DNA of 64,000 nucleotides from Rhodamnia argentea (GCF_020921035.1 NC_063151.1:25984934-26048933), one strand, 5' to 3'; positions 1 to 11,945 are shown, counted from the stretch's first letter. Program-made: numbers and translations. Notes: a model not told the origin generated them from the sequence alone.

Positions 1-1829
1 GGAAATCTCTAACATGGACGCATGCCATCTTTGGCATAATTGCACAGTAAAAGTCCGATACCTATACCCGAGGAGTCCGCCAAAAGGGAGCGTAAGTCCG
101 AGCCCATCAATGAATCCAATCGACCAATGAGTTATGGGCCAACTTGAATATATTAACTGCTCCATGCCAAATGACGTGAGACTTTTCTAACACAACTCAT
201 ACATGCATCTCAACATTTTCCTCCAACCCTTCTCTAAACTTTCACGAAAATATGAGTAAAATTAGGAAAACCACTCCTCATTTTGCATTTGCATATGTAC
301 ACTGAGCTCACGCGCTATGGAATAATTAAACCTTTCACATCGGCAAGGGCGGTGCTTTCACTATGGCTTCATGTCCTGTGCGACTGTGCGGAAGAATCTG
401 TCATACGAACTTGGGAAAAAGAAAGGACCAGCTTGTGCTGGTGCTGGTGCTGGGTGCGGGCTGTCTCTTTTTTTCTTTTTCTTTTGTGTATAAAATGGGG
501 CTCTTGTCTGAACCGAAGATGTTTCTTCCCAACCGAGCATGTGTTTCCTGGGGAGGGGACAAAGCACTTAAACGAGAGAGAGGGATGGGGAGGGGGTTTA
601 TAAATCCTCGCAACTGGGCACACGTGATGGAGTTCCATCCGGCAAGCGTAACTGTGCGTCAGTTTTTCTTTTTCCTCGCGCTCGGACAATGGTACCGCAA
701 TTATTCGAGATATGCTTCGCAAGCAGGATCGATTTGGAGGTTGGGTGGATGCCCCTTAGTATCCAGCCATTACTCTCTCTCTCTCTCTACTCCATGTCTC
801 CATTGACCTTTGATCTCATTCTTTGGGGAAAAAGTTAGCATGTGGGACATCTTCCTTTCTTTTCTTTATTGCTGGGATGGGAATATAGCTGTAATCGGAT
901 CACAATTCGAGTGAACTTTGGCTGCATGCACACTGTCGTGGAAGAGGCGCCCTAGATGGTACAGCTTGATCTTCGTTTGGTAGCAGTTGCTGAAGAGTTT
1001 CCGGAGCGGTCGGATCCCGTCGTCTTTGACAAGAATCCCTCCGGTAGTCTACAATCTTTCACCTCGAAATTATAAGCTTTTTCGTATCTGTGTCAACCCC
1101 TTAGTTCTCGCGTCAATGAAATCTTCAATCGCTATAATTGGGCTAGGAGAAACATTAAAGATCTGAGTCCATTTGTTATTGTTGGATCCAAGGACGGATC
1201 AAACGGGCTAATGGTGGCCACAGCCTTTACAGCTCGTTAGGTGTCTGGCGTGATTTTTATCGGTTTTGGCTCTCTGATTTCACGCAAATTTTTACTTCTT
1301 TTTCTGATGATCCAGGAGTACGAGCTTGGTGATCTGGCTATTTAGAGGCTCATGAAACACTCTGCAAGCGTCATGAACCGATTAAGTTCACATTTTTGGC
1401 CTGGGCAAGTGGCCGGGACCCAACACAGTCTTTTGTCGGAGTTTGTCGTAACATTGTAAGGATATTGATCAAGAAAAGTTATTTGAGATGTTGAACTTGA
1501 TCGCATTAGTCGATCATCCGCGACACTTGTTGTGTAAGAGTCACTTATTAAAAGTCATGGTGGTATCTTGCTTTTCTGTTCTTCTCCCGTTATGCTGAGG
1601 ACAATAACACATTATGAAACTGATCTACATGCCTCAAAGTCTATCCCCCGTTTCCATCGAAGGGTTTTTTTTTTTTTCCTGACAATTTAAAGGTGTTATT
1701 CCATGGAGACGGATTCAAGTATGTGCTTTACTCAAAAGTGCTGCCACTTCCAAATTTGACACCAAATGCTAAAGTGATGGGCATGGTATTAGCGGATCAT
1801 TGAAGACATTTGTTATTACTGGAAATGTA
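1..1829. other. non-coding flank, no gene recognised
   Basis: No protein family is recognisable here. Open frames between about 283 and 806 overlap on both strands, lack similarity I can name and cross CT-rich simple sequence (a (TC)n run near 773-789), so I read them as chance frames. The stretch is repeat-like, but no termini or target duplications could be set. Confidence 0.5.
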
Positions 1830-2374
1830 GGAAAAATTACCAAAAAGATCATAAACATATTGTATGGATGCTAATTTAGTTATAAACTTTTCAATTTGGC
1901 CAACTTAGCTCTAAACATTGTTTGCCGATACAGTTCTTGGCCGAAATTGCTGACGTGGATGCCGGTTGTCCTAGGCGGCATGATCGGCGTTGACGCGGAC
2001 AATTTTTTTTTTTTTTGCAATTGTTTTTTTTTTTTTCATTGTTGTCAGTGAGGGCGAGGCCTTGCAAGCCTTCACTAGAGATCACCAAGGGGGTCAATGG
2101 CCCTTGTCGGCCACAATGAAAAATAAAATAAAATAAAAAGGAAAGGAAAAAGCAAAGGAAAAAAATTGAGAAAGTTATAGAAGCATACATTTTTAAAAAA
2201 AAAAATTAAAGAATTGTCCGTGTCAGCAACGACTATCCGTAGGACGGTCAACGTCTACGTTAGTGATTTTTCACCAAGGATTATATTGGCAAATTATCAA
2301 AAGATGGATCAATTGAAAGATTTTAGACTGAATTAACATCCGTACGATATTAAGACTTTTTGGGTAATTGTCCC
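1830..2374. mobile_element. non-autonomous TIR element (MITE-like), family A copy 1
   Basis: The left end begins GGAAAAATTACCAAAAAG. The reverse complement of the right end begins GGGACAATTACCCAAAAAG, which gives an imperfect terminal inverted repeat. The interior has poly-T runs and no coding domain. Related sequence recurs at 13761-13955 (truncated) and 44283-44876. The structure fits a MULE-derived or other short non-autonomous DNA transposon. No convincing target-site duplication was found, so the superfamily is inference. Confidence 0.6.
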
Positions 2375-2536
2375 AAGAAATCATGACTTGCCAAAAGTTA
2401 GAATGTAGAAGGGTTATCTAATGAAACAATGACTTGCGAAGAGCCCTTTTTTGGGTAATTGTCCCAAGAAATCATGACTTGCCAAAAGTTAGAATGTAGA
2501 AGGGTTATCTAATGAAACAATGACTTGCGAAGAGCC
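2358..2536. repeat. 91-bp period direct duplication
   Basis: A block of about 88 bp starting TTTTGGGTAATTGTCCC and ending in TTGCGAAGAGCC occurs twice in tandem (about 2358-2445 and 2449-2536) with no difference I can see. The unit begins inside the right end of the 1830-2374 element and runs into its flank, so it arose after that insertion. Confidence 0.85.
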
Positions 2537-3900
2537 ATCTTGATTGCATCCAAAGAGTCATATAATATGAAAAATGCAATTGTTCAACAGGTGACACCGA
2601 TATAAATATGATAATCCTTAATTTAAGAAATGCGTATAGATTATTAAATTTTCATTCAATTTTATCAAGAGAGTTTGAGTTTTCTAGAGATTATGTTGTA
2701 CTGTTGGGATGTTTTACAATGAAGCAATATCACATTTAAGAAAGTGATCTACACGCCTCACAACCTATTCCTTTTTCATTTCTCTCCCAATTTAAGAGAC
2801 TGCTAGGGTGACCGTCCTGTGTCAAACGACAGCGTGTTTGCACATAGCAGTAACAAAAAAAAAAGGAATTGTGAAAAAAAATTTGTGACTTGCATAACGC
2901 GATCACACTGTCATTGAAGTATTTCCCCCCAAATCTTACTCTTCGCTCCCCCTAAGCCGAAGTTTCGCATAAATTTCGTACCCATCATGTCGATGCTTTG
3001 AAACTCTTGCGTCCGCCACTTTGCTTTTTGCTCCTCGGAGAACAAATCATCGCATGATTGAGCCTGCTTGCTGTCCTAGAACAGTGGGGTTGGGACCTGC
3101 AACTGCAAGATGCAAAACATCGAACCCTACGCATACGTGGACAGCACGTGAACTCTCTAATTCTAGGGATGATATTCGCCATGCAACGCACAAGGAGATG
3201 AACAGAGGCAACTCGATTCTTGGATCAGTTACTTGCGTTTTCGCATAGCCCCAGCAGGAAACCAACGGATGAAGACGCCCTACACAGTGGCACTTTTGCA
3301 GAGAACGTGTGGCGTGAATAATCACCACGAAAAAAGGGAATCTTTTGCGGAGACATTCCTTTAGTTCTTGTTTTTGTTCGAAAGGACTAACACGAGAGCT
3401 TAATCTTCTGTGAGGGAAGAGAAATGCTCAGCATGATTGATCAGTCTGGAACTGATGAGCACAGGAATTCTAGGTGTATGCTAATGGGTACGATGAAGAC
3501 ATGCGCAGCGAGGCGAGAAAACGATGCTGATCATAGCCCATCCGGGGGGGTTTGAGAATGTAAGCGGCTCCTTTCCGTGGCACGAGACATCCAAATTTCA
3601 GTCGGAGCGCAGGCAAAACGTCCCGTTCGTGCGGGTCGAACAGGACTCCAATTGCAAGAAATGGAATAATTTCTTCCATGGAAGGACCTAAGATTCAGGC
3701 AACAATTTGTCCTCCAAACGAACATGTTTTTTCGCCACGTGAATGGGCTTCAACGAACGAGAACAACGTTCACATGCTTCTGTAGATACGGCCCTCGACG
3801 TGGTCGTGCATCATGTCCAAAATGGACAAACTTTTGGGTGAAATTGAAGGGCACCTAGCCCACCCTGTAGATACAAGGGACCCAAGAGATTGATGGTCCG
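2537..3900. other. non-coding spacer
   Basis: Only short overlapping frames (under 100 codons) are present on both strands, and none resembles a known protein. No RNA gene or complete element was recognised. It ends at the target-site duplication of the large MULE. Confidence 0.5.
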
Positions 3901-3909
3901 TACAATTTC
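3901..3909. repeat. target-site duplication of the MULE, left copy
   Basis: TACAATTTC directly precedes the left inverted terminus and is repeated exactly at 13370-13378, directly after the right terminus. A 9-bp duplication is typical of Mutator-like transposons. Confidence 0.9.
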
Positions 3910-3990
3910 GGGCTTTTTTTCAAATTGCATGCAAAAATATTTTTATTTACCATTTTAGGGGAGATAAAAAGTATTTAGCGATTAGGGGTC
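3910..3990 (+). repeat. left terminal inverted repeat of the MULE
   Basis: It starts GGGCTTTTTTTCAAATTGCA and is matched in reverse complement by 13287-13369. The first ~68 bp are near-identical, then similarity drops (AGGGGTCG against AGGGGTCCG). Confidence 0.92.
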
Positions 3991-4107
3991 GAATGCATGG
4001 TGTCCGGTGGAAGCCGTTCGCTTAGTGCTTCTTGTCGGGCCGCTTCCGGCAGCTTTAACCGCGAGAGGGTTCTCGCCAGTTTGGGCTCGGCAGCGACCAT
4101 GCGCGAG

Positions 4108-4215
4108 CGGCGCCCCCCCCCACCCGCCGTTCCCCGCCACCCCTGCCCCTCCCCACCCCCGGCCTCGATCCTAGCCCCCCCGCCACCCCCGCGCCCCCCC
4201 CCCCCGGCCCCGATC
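4108..4215. repeat. C-rich low-complexity tract
   Basis: This is a run of C homopolymers broken by A, G and T, inside the left end of the MULE. It yields a proline-rich open frame on the plus strand that I regard as compositional noise. It is the left GC-rich counterpart of the stem-loop cluster at the right end, but the two are not homologous. Confidence 0.7.
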
Positions 4216-4289
4216 CTGAGTTCGTCCTCGTAGGAAATTATCTTCTAAAAAAATTATCTTCTAAAAAAATTATAAAAGCCGAGAAAAAT

Positions 4290-5300
4290 TAGTAAATGGC
4301 AACAATGAACTAGCCATAGACAATTCGGGGTATTTTCACCGACGACTTTTGAAAATGACGATTTTGGCCTTATGGCAAATTGTCTTCGAAAAAAATTGTA
4401 AAAAATGTCAAAAATGGCCATAATGAACATGTCATGCACGATTCAGGGTATTTTGACCAATGACTTTTAGAAAATAATAGTTTTACCATTCCGGAAAATT
4501 GTGCTGAAAAAAATTGTAAAAAATCTCAAAAATCAATAAATGGCCACAATCAACTGGCCATAGATGATGAGGGGTATTTTGGCCGATGACTTTTAAAAAA
4601 TGACGATTTTACCCTTGTGGCAAATTGTCTTCCAAAAAAATTGTGAAAAATTTTAAAAATTAGTAAATGGCCACAATCAATTGGCCATAGACGATTTATG
4701 GTATTTTGGCCGACGACTTTTGAAAATGACGATTTTGCCCTTCCGGCAAATTGTCTTTTAAAAAAATTATAAAAAATCTCAAAAAATTAGTAAATGACCA
4801 TAACCAACTAGCATGGACGATTGGGGGTATTTTTTGTCGACGACTTTTGAAAATGACGATTTTGCCATTACGGCAAATTGTCTTTTAAAAAAATTATAAA
4901 AAATCTCAAAAATTAGTAAATGACCATAATCAACTGGCCATGGACGATTAGGGGTATTTTGGCCGACGACTTTTAGAAATGACGGTTTTGCCCTTTCGGC
5001 AATTTGTCTTTCAAAAAAGTTATAAAAAATCTCAAAAATTAGTAAATGACCATAATCGGCTGGCCATGGACGATTCAAGTTATTTTGGCCGACGACTTTT
5101 AGAAAATGACGGTTTTGCCCTTCCGGCAATTTGTCTTTTAAAAAAATTATAAAAAATCTCAAAAATTAGTAAATGACCATAATCAGCTGGCCATGGACGA
5201 TTGGGGGTATTTTGGCCGACGACTTTTAGAAAATGACGATTTTGCCCTTCCAACAAATTGTCTCCCAAAAAAATTGTAAAAAGAAAATTGCGACAATCAA
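4290..5300. repeat. left subterminal array, 8 units of ~126 bp
   Basis: The motif TGACGATTTTGCCC recurs, with variants, at about 4357, 4476, 4602, 4728, 4855, 4981, 5108 and 5235. Spacings are about 126-127 bp after the first. Each unit also carries a TTGGCCGACGACTTTT-like segment and an A-rich tract before the next unit. It is the inverted counterpart of the array at 10990-11945. Because 126 is 42 codons, long frames stay open through the array by chance. Confidence 0.92.
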
Positions 5301-5494
5301 TTGGCCATGGAAGATTCGGGGCATTTTGTTCCTGCTCGGCGTTTTTTTAAAAAGGAAATCATTATTTTTGTTAAATTTTTAATAATTATTATTTTATTTA
5401 TAAATTGTTTCTTTTGAAGCTTATTTTATTAGTGTAATTAATTCAGAATATTGATAAAATGAAAGTGCTGAGATATATGAAAAACATGTTATTT
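5301..5494. other. AT-rich spacer inside the MULE
   Basis: AT-rich sequence lies between the left array and the 3' end of the PMD remnant. No motif was recognised. Confidence 0.5.
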
Positions 5495-7803
5495 TCATAA
5501 TAGATAATAATTAATAATTGTCGCAATTACATGTACTAACGATGTCGTCTTCCTACATGACCTCTGTTCCAACGTGGCTCTCTTCGGTGCTCGGGCTCTA
5601 GTATTGTACGGACGAGGAGGAGGCCGAGGAGGAGGATCCGACCGAGGAGGATGTGTAGATGATGAAGGCATATCTTGTGAAAATATAGTCCCCACATATC
5701 CTTTCGTAGAGAAGCTTGAATAAAAAGAAGGGAAATCGGGTACATACGAAGTAGGAGAAGGAGCTGGAGTTTGCGGATCGGGAAATGCAAAAGTAGATCC
5801 CTCGGGAAATGGAGCGGCAAAAGGGGTGAATCCAACATTGAAACCTGTCTGGTCTAATCCTGGAGCGAAACCCGGAGCGAAATCCGTCGTATGATATTCG
5901 AAGGTGTAAGGGACGGCATCGCCAACTACATGACCTCGAGGAGTCCTCCGGGTCGACCGAACAGGCTCAGGCGGATCATCATCGTGAGGGCCAACGGTTG
6001 CCTTGAATTGCTTGGTTGGGGTGGTGGCATCATCGTGAGACGCCTCTCCTCATGCTGGGCGTGTAACATTGCCTTAGCTATCCTCCCCACATCTCCCAAA
6101 GTCCGACGAGATGGACGTGAATTTAATATACGTAAGATTTGTTCCACGCCATCACCCCGGTAATGATATGACAAGCAACAAATGTTATAAAATTACAATA
6201 ACTTATGTTAGTAAAAATATAGTTAATGAATTGAATTGAAAGTATTTGCACTAACCATTGAACCCATTGCAGCTCCGTATATAAATCCATGGGAACCACT
6301 CCATATATCCTGAGTGAAAGTGGAGTTCCTCCGGGGGGAGGATCGGCATGAACTACATATTCGACGCCTTGTCCCACATAGCGATCAATCGTCCGTGTGT
6401 AGCTGCCCAATCCTTCCCGGGTGGCCTATTATCAATATCATGCAACCTTGTGTGATCGCGGGGAGGAGTAGGTATCGCCTCGTTGCATACCAAGCCGGGG
6501 AATAATCTGGATAATGCCACTCAACTATCCAAAAACAGATGAGTGGCACACGAGCCCTCCAAATATCCTGTCCCTGCAAGCGGTAAGCCGGTACATTCTC
6601 CGGAATGTCGCCACCATAGGGCTCCCAAATAATCTGTTATCATAATAAAACATATGAAATTAAATGAAGAATTAATTTAAAAGCTAACATTATATTAAAC
6701 TCATTCGTTGCTATCATTACTTACATCTTCGGATGCCAATCTATCAAGTTGGTAGCGCAGATGTACCAACGTATGCGTGGGGATCTCCGTCGTACTTCGA
6801 CCGTGACTCCAACTGCATAAACAAAAAACGTTCAATTTTCTTATATTATACGCACTGGAAGGAATTAATAACGCATGAACTAAAAATATAATAGATCACA
6901 TACCGACTACCGAAAGGTGCAAGTCCTAAAGGAACCTCAACCGTCGGGGATGGGGAGACACATCCAAGCGCTCCCACGCCCAAAGCTGCGGTATATGTAA
7001 GGCACCGCCCATTTGCTTCGTCTGTGGGTCGGTTGCACGACATAACTCTCGGTACAACCATGCAAGTGCTGCTGAACCCCAACTATATTGCGTGGGGTTA
7101 AGGTTCGCCAATAATGGAAGAAACAGCAAACTAACTCGGGCACACGATTTGTCCGAGAAAATGGATCCTCCTAGCAGGACGGAGAATGAAAGCCCGGGAA
7201 TGCTTGCACTATGGCGACGTCATCGGCGTCGGCGGAAGCTCTTCAAAGCGCTGTCTCAACCAGCTCAAAAGCGATCTCGTGTGCCCCGCAACCGGGCTGG
7301 GTGAGCACCGAGTAGATCGTCGCATACGGTGGTCCAATTCATAACACTGGGGCCCGTAATCGCATGTCCATCTATAGGAAGGCCTGTCAGATCTGCAATA
7401 TCCTGCGGCGTGATAGTGCATTCACCTTCCGGCATATGGAAGGTGTGGGTCTCGGGCCTCCACCGCTCGACCAATGCGGTAATTAAGTGTCAATCCAGCT
7501 GCACGAATCCCATCAAATAGACGCCAAAAAATCCTCGAGCTTGCAGATACGGGACTATCCGCGGATCAAGATCACCTACGTGTAGCATCGCTCACTGACA
7601 TCGAAGGGCTTGCGTCGGAGGTATTCGTGACATGTAACATGAACAGTTAGTGGCAATTTTGATGATATTGTTACAAAGTACGGATCAACTGAAAAATCTT
7701 CAATTACCGTAGCGTCCCATATAGCTCGAGATCTATGTTTGGCTTGCCCAGTAAGTAGTGAATCATCCTCTGGGCCAGGCTGAATGTACGTACTACGTGC
7801 CAT
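5495..7803 (-). pseudogene. plant mobile domain (PMD/MAIN-like) gene remnant carried by the MULE
   Basis: Minus-strand fragments read in order like a PMD protein (the Arabidopsis MAIN/MAIL1 family, also annotated as aminotransferase-like mobile domain). The N-terminal part near 7803-7700 contains LLTGQAKHRSRAIWD. PYLQARGFFGVYLMGF lies near 7540-7500, and [20 protein letters not shown] at 7420-7360. SWGSAALAWLYRELCRATD lies near 7080-7020, and LQGQDIWRARVPLICFW near 6575-6525. A Ser/Pro/Arg-rich tail ends near 5495. Breaks include a TGA where the family has Trp (VQLD-stop-HLI, near 7492) and at least one frame change near 7260. Intron positions are uncertain. Cellular MAIN/MAIL1 proteins act in transposon silencing and meristem integrity; the role of MULE-borne copies is not established. 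Confidence 0.82.
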
Positions 7804-8167
7804 ATCTACACAATTGTGATATTATAACATTACAACAAATTTCCATATGTATATATAACATGGAACACATAAACCGAATAAATATCGTGCAATTGTGATA
7901 TTATAACATTACAAAAATTCATGATACTTGTCACGTCCCGTGTCTTTTTTACGCGCCAACATTCGTTATTCGTTGATTTCCCAGGATCGACACAATGATA
8001 GAAATTATTTTATAACATAGAAATTATTTCATGATACAATTTTTTCTCATATGAAGATATTCTTATTTAATGATTTGACTTAAGACAAAGAGATTTTATA
8101 ACATAGAAATACGATCATCCTTACAACGCATAGGAACGAAATACATAAGGATCGAGCAAGTATGATC
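7804..8167. other. spacer between the two MULE genes
   Basis: An AT-rich intergenic stretch of about 360 bp inside the element. It contains a repeated phrase (TTGTGATATTATAACATTAC, near 7815 and 7895). Nothing coding was seen. Confidence 0.5.
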
Positions 8168-10849
8168 TACTCTCCGGCCGATCTATGTGCACAAGTTTTC
8201 CTATTGTGCCCCGATTTTCCAGCGATGTGTGCAATGATTTCGCGAAGAGCCATTGCTCGCGCTTCTCCAATCCATCTCATTCCGTATCCGTGATGTACGG
8301 GGCCTTCCTTTCTTCCGAATACGACTCGGGTCCGGCACTAATGGCGGTTCTTCGGGTTCAAGCTCGTAATGAAGATGCCCTAACGGATTAAACATATACC
8401 GATAGCTTGAAGGGTTTTCTCTAAAGTATAGAATTCATCTACGTATGGTTCGTAATCAATGCCATACGCTTGACATGCTTGCCATGACGTGTGAACATGG
8501 GATTTTCAATCCTTCAAATTTCCCACATGTGCACGTTCTCAAGTGTAGGCGCACTATGTGTTTGTGGCCCCCTGAACCTCTGGATCCGTCACGTCCAGTT
8601 GTCACTTGCAACGCCTCTATCGGAGTCGAAACACGTGACGACATGCCTATTTGCTTTTTGATTGTTCTTCCGGAGCGTGACACCGGCAAATTCCGTATAT
8701 TTCCACTGGTTGTCTTTCTGCATCCATACATTGTTCTTCTCGTATCAAAATAGTGCACCAAGCGATAGAATATTTTGTCGACCATGGCTGCTATTGGTAG
8801 ACCACGGAAACCCTTCGACATCCCGTTGACCGATTCGACTAAATTTGTCGTCATCGATCCATATCTCCTCCCTTCATCATAAGCCTTTGTCCATTTTTCT
8901 CTTGGAATGCGATCGCACCATGCGGTGTGGCTGGATCAAACTCCCTAATTTGGCTCATGAATTGGTCGAACTTTCGACGTTGGTTCGCGTAAGGTTGTAC
9001 AACACAACATTAATTAGTACTTTGTACTCAAATTTTTCCATACGTATTTTCTTAAAATTTACAAATTCGAGAATTTACCCGCCGTCCGAATAAGTTTTTT
9101 CCCTTCAGCATTTTTGAAGTGTTTGTTGTAGTTGCTTGGCAATGTGCCGAATGCAATATCTATGGTGGGCATGTGGAGGACGCCACCGGTCTTGTCTCCA
9201 TTGCTCGTTGAATACCGGATATGTCCATGCGATATTACACAAATATCATCTCTCCTAGTGACATATCTCCGCAATAGATTCATAAACCAAGTCCAATTAT
9301 CAATATTTTCCCGATGTCGACTACAGCAAATGCCCACGGGAAAATATGATTATTTCCATCAAGGGAGGCCGCACAAAGGAGGGTTCCTTCGTATTTTCCG
9401 TACAAAAATGTACCATCAACAAAAATCACAGGACGACAACTACGAAGCCTTCAATCGTCCGCTTGAAAGTCCAAAACATCCGGTTCAAAACCGTGCTACG
9501 ATCTAGGTTGATATCATCATCGATTACAAAATGTGAACCTGGATTCCGACTCTTCATTTCGATCATCCACGTCCTCAACCTACCGTATGATTCATCCCAA
9601 TCTCCAAATTGTCCGGCGATCGCCATTTGTTTGGCCTTCCAGGTTTTACGGTAAGTAGGTTCGAATTGCAGCTTATCTTGAATCTCCGCCATCGGTGGCT
9701 TGATTTTGATATCGGGTTGGGCAGCGACCATTGCTTCTATTTGGCTGCAGAGGTACTTTTGGTCAAGGTGCCGATGATCCCGTGACATTTGCGGAGAGCT
9801 GCATGTATGTGGCCCATTATATTTACTTATTTTCCAAAACATGCCACCCGATTTAGCAATCGCGCGGAGCCTCCAACCACACGGTCCATTTGAATTGCCA
9901 CACTTTATCACATATTCGTCTTTCTTTGTCAAATTAACGCGAAAATTTTGATTTCTCCTAAGGGAGTACTCTTTCGCAGCCAACCGCACCGCGTCCCGTG
10001 ATGGAAACAACATGCCAACATCAAATTCTTTTGATGGATCAAATAGCATACGGCCCGGCTTGGCTCTAGTGTCGTCTTGCATCATGTCAAAGTCGATCTC
10101 CGAATAAGGCGGTGGATGTACCAAAGGCAAAATGGGATTGCTGCGCCGCGTATTATAATAAGCCTCCATATTATCACATCCGATGACTTCTTCGTCATGG
10201 TCATCGGAGTCCATCCAAGGATCATCTTCTTCATCACCATCATCATCATCATCGGCAGCAGCAGCAGCCGCAAGATTATCATCATCATCATCAGCAGCAT
10301 TATTATCATCATCATCAGAAGCAGCATTATCATCATCATCATCATCGGCAGCATTATCATCATCATCAGCAGCAGCATTATCATCATCATCATCATCGGC
10401 AGCAGCATTATCAGCATTATCATCATTATCATCGGCTGCACGCATCGATTATGCGGACCATCATCATCTTCACCAACATTTGAAGCTTCCTCCGCGAAAT
10501 CATCTCTCATTTGGTGTTCTGCTACGGTTACATAAAGCTGCAAGAACCCCGTACTACCAGCCTGAAGTGCAAATTGTTGAATCATCGTAATCGTAGCATC
10601 ATCATGCACCTCCGTAATATCATATATAACACAATTGTGTGTTACATACGGATATCTATATAGCACTGTTTGAATATCTTGGTTTCCTGTTATATTCAAT
10701 GCGCTCTCAATCGACATACGTAACTCATGAAATGTCCATATATTTGCAATCCCGAACATGGTAGATTGTCCACCTTCGTAATCAATTCCAAATGCGGTTC
10801 GCACTATTGTACCTCCCGATTGCACAATCGCAAACGATGTAGACGACAT
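8168..10849 (-). pseudogene. MURA-type MULE transposase, frameshifted
   Basis: I place the start at the ATG at 10849 (MSSTSFAIVQSGG). In order there is an N-terminal PB1-like region and an Asp/Ala/Asn low-complexity stretch (10225-10440). Next come a MuDR/FAR1-type zinc-binding region (KEYSLRRNQNFRVNL, near 10000-9870) and the catalytic core with VDGTFLYGKYEGTLL (first acidic residue codon at 9414-9416) and NIDNWTWFMNLL (9290). The SWIM zinc finger follows (CTCGKFEGLKIPCSHVMA, near 8530), then a C-terminal GHNRKTC knuckle-like end at 8168. The frame changes at least six times, near 10450, 9435, 9318, 8885, 8468 and 8415. Some changes lie in homopolymers, so consensus errors could account for a few. 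A likely intron lies between about 9070 and 8990. Confidence 0.88.
10225..10440. repeat. ATC/GAT trinucleotide-rich tract
   Basis: Long runs of ATC with interspersed AGC/GCA. On the minus strand this encodes the Asp/Asn/Ala tract of the transposase. The plus-strand frames read as poly-Ile or poly-Ser and are shadows. Confidence 0.9.
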
Positions 10850-10989
10850 TCTGAGATTTAAATAAATTAGCAATTATTTCTAAACTACAATTTCGTAAAT
10901 ATTGTCCCGTATACGTTATCAAATTAACATAACCACTATCAATATATCAAATGAAATAAATGTATTAGTATATTGCAATTATTTCTAAT

Positions 10990-11945
10990 TTTTGAGATTT
11001 TTAAAAAAAAATTTGGGAGACAATTTGCCGGAAGGGCAAAATCGTCATTTCTTAAAATTCGTTGGCCAAAATATCTTGAATTAGCCATGGCGAGTTGATT
11101 GTGGCCATTTTCTAATTTTTGGGATTTTTAAAAAAAATTTGGGGAGACAATTTGCCCGAAGGGCAAAATCGTCATTTCTTAAAATTCGTTGGCCAAAATA
11201 CCTTGAATCAGCCATGGCCGATTGATTGTGGCCATTTTCTAATTTTTGGGATTTTAAAAAAAAATTTGGAAGACAATTTGCCAGAAGGGCAAAATCGTCA
11301 TTTCTTAGAATTTGTTGGCCAAAATACCTTGAATCGGCCATGGCCAGTTGATTGTGGCCATTTTCTAATTTTTGGGATTTTAAAAAAAATTTTGGGAGAC
11401 AATTTGCCGGAAGGGCAAAATCGTCATTTCTTAAAATTTGTTGCCCAAAATACATTGAATCGACCATGGCCGATTGATTGTGGCCATTTTCTAATTTTTG
11501 GGATTTTAAAAAAAAAATTGGGAGACAATTTGCTAGAAGGGAAAAATTGTCATTTCTTAAAATTCGTTGGTCAAAATACCTTGAATCAACCATGGCCAAT
11601 TGATTGTGGCCATTTTCTAATTTTTGGGATTTTTTAAAAAAAATTTGGGAGACAATTTGCCGGAAGGGCAAAATCGTCATTTCTTAAAATTCGTTGGAAC
11701 AAATACCTTGAATCAGCCATGGCCAGTTGATTATGGCCATTTTCTAATTTTTGGGATTTTTGAAATAAAATTTGGGAGACAATTTGCCGGAAGGGCAAAA
11801 TCGTCATTTTTTAAAATTCATCCTCAAAAATACCCTGAATCATCCATGGCCAGTTGATTGCGGCCATTTCCTAATTTTTTGAATTTTTTAAAATTTTTTT
11901 GGGATATAATTTGCCCGAAGGGCTAATTCGTCATTTTTTTAAGTC
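10990..11945. repeat. right subterminal array, 8 units of ~126 bp (inverted relative to the left array)
   Basis: GGGCAAAATCGTCATTTCTT and variants recur, with the GTC at about 11044, 11171, 11297, 11423, 11549, 11676, 11803 and 11930, spaced 126-127 bp. Each unit contains TTTGCCGGAAGGGCAAAAT, a GGCCAAAATACCTTGAATC phrase and a GATTGTGGCCATTTTCTAAT phrase. The reverse complement matches the left array, so the arrays form the inner part of a composite inverted terminus. Confidence 0.93.

Noticed and set aside
283..806. Overlapping frames up to 147 codons on both strands
   Set aside because: No recognisable domain, mutual overlap on opposite strands, simple-sequence content and no splice context.
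4779..5268. Long minus-strand open frames of ~42-residue repeats
   Set aside because: They follow from a 126-bp (3 x 42) tandem array without stops in some frames; the same happens on both strands at 11081-11857.
10440..10470. Programmed ribosomal frameshift in the transposase
   Set aside because: No slippery heptamer with downstream structure was recognised, and at least five further frame changes occur in the same gene, so decay or sequence error is simpler.
10077..10590. Poly-Ile and poly-Ser proteins on the plus strand, poly-Met on the minus strand
   Set aside because: They are out-of-frame readings of the ATC/GAT triplet tract; the real frame encodes the Asp/Ala tract of the transposase.
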